Source: Shewanella denitrificans OS217 (lineage in GTDB: Bacteria > Pseudomonadota > Gammaproteobacteria > Enterobacterales > Shewanellaceae). Taken from it: a stretch of 64,000 nt of DNA. Of this stretch, positions 62,587 to 64,000 are shown one piece after another. The notes below the pieces were generated by a model. It searched no databases. It was not told the origin of the DNA and was given only the letters and a program-made list of their open reading frames with translations. A program made the translations under genes and the position numbers. The stretch lies in contig NC_007954.1 of the NCBI RefSeq assembly GCF_000013765.1, positions 1,736,001-1,800,000 of the forward strand, read 5' to 3'. Every line of letters begins with the position of its first letter. Position 1 is the first letter of the stretch.

Positions 62587-63469
62587 CTCAAACAATCAAT
62601 ACAATGAAATGGCCGGTATTTCAAATGACGCATTTGATTATGCAGATATTTATGAGCAAGAAGAAAACGAGTCAGCAGGCGCGGACATTGAAGTCACTGA
62701 CGACATGGATGAGCCTGCGCCAGAATTGACTATTCTCTATCAAGACGACGACATAGTGGCTATTCATAAACCAGCAGGTTTATTAGTGCATCGCAGTTAC
62801 TTAGCCCGCAAGGAGCGTTTTTTCGCCATGCAGCTCACTCGGGACTTAATCGGTTGCCATGTGTTTCCTGTGCATAGACTCGATAGGCCCACATCCGGTG
62901 TGTTATTGTTTGCTAAAAGTAGCGAAGTCGCTCGTAATCTGTGTGAGCAATTTGCCGAACATAAGATAAAAAAAGACTACTTGGCCTTGGTACGGGGCAA
63001 TATGCATGAGGCTGGACTGTTGGATTATCCTTTAAGGGTGGAGCTTGATGATGTGGCCGATAAACATGCCAAAGCCGATAAACCCGCCCAAGAAGCACAA
63101 ACCAGTTACCAGCCGTTACTCAATAGTGAAATTCCTTTTAGCTCGGGTCGTTATCCAACCAGTCGTTTCGCGCTGATAAAACTAAGCCCTCATACGGGGC
63201 GTAAGCATCAGCTGCGCCGTCATATGGCGCATTTACGTCACCCCATTTTAGGTGATACCACCCATGGTGACGGCAAGCAAAATAAATTCAGCCGAGAACA
63301 CTTCGGTGTAAATCGCCTATGGCTAATAGCCAAGCGGCTGAGCTTTACCCATCCAGTGACTGGAAAACCCATGACAATTGAAACTCAAATTGAACAGCAA
63401 TGGTTGGCAACGTTCGCTTTATTGGGTTGGACTGATGCACAGCTACAACAGCTTGATTTTATTCAATAA
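62573..63469 (+). CDS. truC: tRNA pseudouridine(65) synthase TruC
   Basis: RluA-family pseudouridine synthase acting on uridine 65 of tRNA. The catalytic aspartate is in VHRLDRPTSGVLLF, and HKPAGLLVHRS and GRKHQLRRHMAHLRHPI are typical. With the ATG at 62573 it has 298 residues, including an N-terminal acidic tail of about 55 residues (EQEENESAGADIEVTDD) absent from E. coli TruC. The ATG at 62609 is an alternative start. The start region overlaps yqcC by 14 bp. Confidence 0.92.
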   Translation: MPQNNSNNQYNEMAGISNDAFDYADIYEQEENESAGADIEVTDDMDEPAPELTILYQDDDIVAIHKPAGLLVHRSYLARKERFFAMQLTRDLIGCHVFPVHRLDRPTSGVLLFAKSSEVARNLCEQFAEHKIKKDYLALVRGNMHEAGLLDYPLRVELDDVADKHAKADKPAQEAQTSYQPLLNSEIPFSSGRYPTSRFALIKLSPHTGRKHQLRRHMAHLRHPILGDTTHGDGKQNKFSREHFGVNRLWLIAKRLSFTHPVTGKPMTIETQIEQQWLATFALLGWTDAQLQQLDFIQ

Positions 63470-63586
63470 GCCCCTATTGATGTGAATGACTAGTTCTATA
63501 CCGATAAAATAGAGATTAGACTATGATCTTGAAAGGAAAGTCGGCTATTGTATAAATCGCTTTATGATGTTTAAGGAAGAGGATTG

Positions 63587-64000
63587 ATGAAGAAAGTGAA
63601 CCTAGTGTTTGGTACTGTCTATGGCAGCGCTCAACACGTTGCAGAGACCTTGGCTCCAGCCATAGAAAAACTAGGCTATGAGGTGGCGATAAAACAACCT
63701 AATGAACTTGCGAGTTTTACCCCGCCAGAAGATGAGCTGTTGATCATTATTTGTTCCACTACGGGACAAGGGGATCTGCCCGATGATATTTTTCCTTGGT
63801 TTAACTTACTTAAATCAAATGCGCCTTATTTGCCCAAATTGAACTACAGCATTATTGGCCTAGGGGACTCTTGCTATGAAACCTTTTGCGGCGCCGCTAG
63901 ACAGTTTGATGCTTTATTTCAAGAACTTGGCGCAAATACAGTAACCGATATGTTTGAAATCGATGCCAGCGAAACCATGAGCCCCGAAGATGATGCCTTA
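63587..64000 (+). CDS. Flavodoxin (YqcA/MioC type), 3' partial
   Basis: An open frame of 138 codons from an ATG with an AAGGAAGAGG ribosome site to the window end without a stop. FGTVYGSAQHVAETL is the FMN phosphate-binding loop, and CSTTGQGDLPDDIFPW and GLGDSCYETFCGAA are the other flavin-binding segments. Flavodoxins of this size (about 146-150 residues) lie next to truC in E. coli (yqcA), so only a few residues are missing. Confidence 0.93.
   Translation, partial: MKKVNLVFGTVYGSAQHVAETLAPAIEKLGYEVAIKQPNELASFTPPEDELLIIICSTTGQGDLPDDIFPWFNLLKSNAPYLPKLNYSIIGLGDSCYETFCGAARQFDALFQELGANTVTDMFEIDASETMSPEDDAL

Noticed and set aside
1..64000. CRISPR arrays, tRNA or rRNA genes, insertion sequences, prophage
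   Set aside because: None seen: no regularly spaced direct repeats with spacers, no cloverleaf-like intergenic sequence, no transposase or integrase ORF.

Overview
The window is 64 kb of gammaproteobacterial chromosome. The genus is most likely Shewanella (order Alteromonadales). This rests on protein families and gene order (nap ABC; moxR-DUF58-batABD; fadIJ near sixA-smrB-prmB-aroC; DUF3301-DUF3549-yqcC-truC-flavodoxin), moderate GC, and a Gac/Csr regulatory signature. The species is not identifiable by eye. Almost everything is core housekeeping or respiratory gene content. No tRNA, rRNA, CRISPR array, insertion sequence or prophage was seen.

Layout. 1-3.1 kb: end of a periplasmic nitrate reductase operon (napA partial, napB, napC). 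3.1-6.6 kb: an HU-like protein, the L,D-transpeptidase/MepK cell-wall pair, and rplY (L25) with a long leader. 6.6-12.6 kb: tamB-tamA on the minus strand. 12.8-17.6 kb: CBS-domain protein, hrpA, YkgJ-like protein. 17.8-23.9 kb: an RND efflux operon with two adaptors, divergent from a TetR regulator. 24-28.3 kb: queF, syd and several small conserved genes. 28.35-28.96 kb: a CsrB-family sRNA with a GacA/UvrY-type upstream site. 29.2-32.3 kb: putP and an ECF sigma/DUF3379 pair. 32.3-39.6 kb: a six-gene Bat operon. 39.6-43.3 kb: fadIJ with candidate PsrA and FadR operators. 43.6-44.3 kb: three very small genes, including a secreted peptide with three GFPTIKV repeats. 44.4-51.7 kb: a 1450-residue propeller/PAS/GGDEF/EAL sensor and a pitrilysin-like protease. 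52-59.3 kb: sixA, smrB, prmB, aroC, an MFS transporter, an ATP-NAD kinase-like gene, yfcL, an RNA methyltransferase and an exported protein. 59.37-60.13 kb: a second, longer CsrB paralogue. 60.2-60.6 kb: a frameshifted gene remnant. 60.7-64 kb: DUF3301, DUF3549, yqcC, truC and a flavodoxin cut by the window end.

The most notable content is non-coding. Two CsrB-type CsrA-sponge RNAs lie about 31 kb apart. Their shared block runs from an 18-bp GacA box to the terminator, and the promoter regions are almost identical. The second RNA carries an exact-length 163-nt internal duplication that raises its GGA count from about 23 to about 33. Two other unexplained signals stand out. One is the GFPTIKV repeat peptide, whose repeats are conserved in protein but scrambled at synonymous positions. 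The other is a perfect 14-bp inverted repeat that places the ECF sigma start codon inside an mRNA hairpin.
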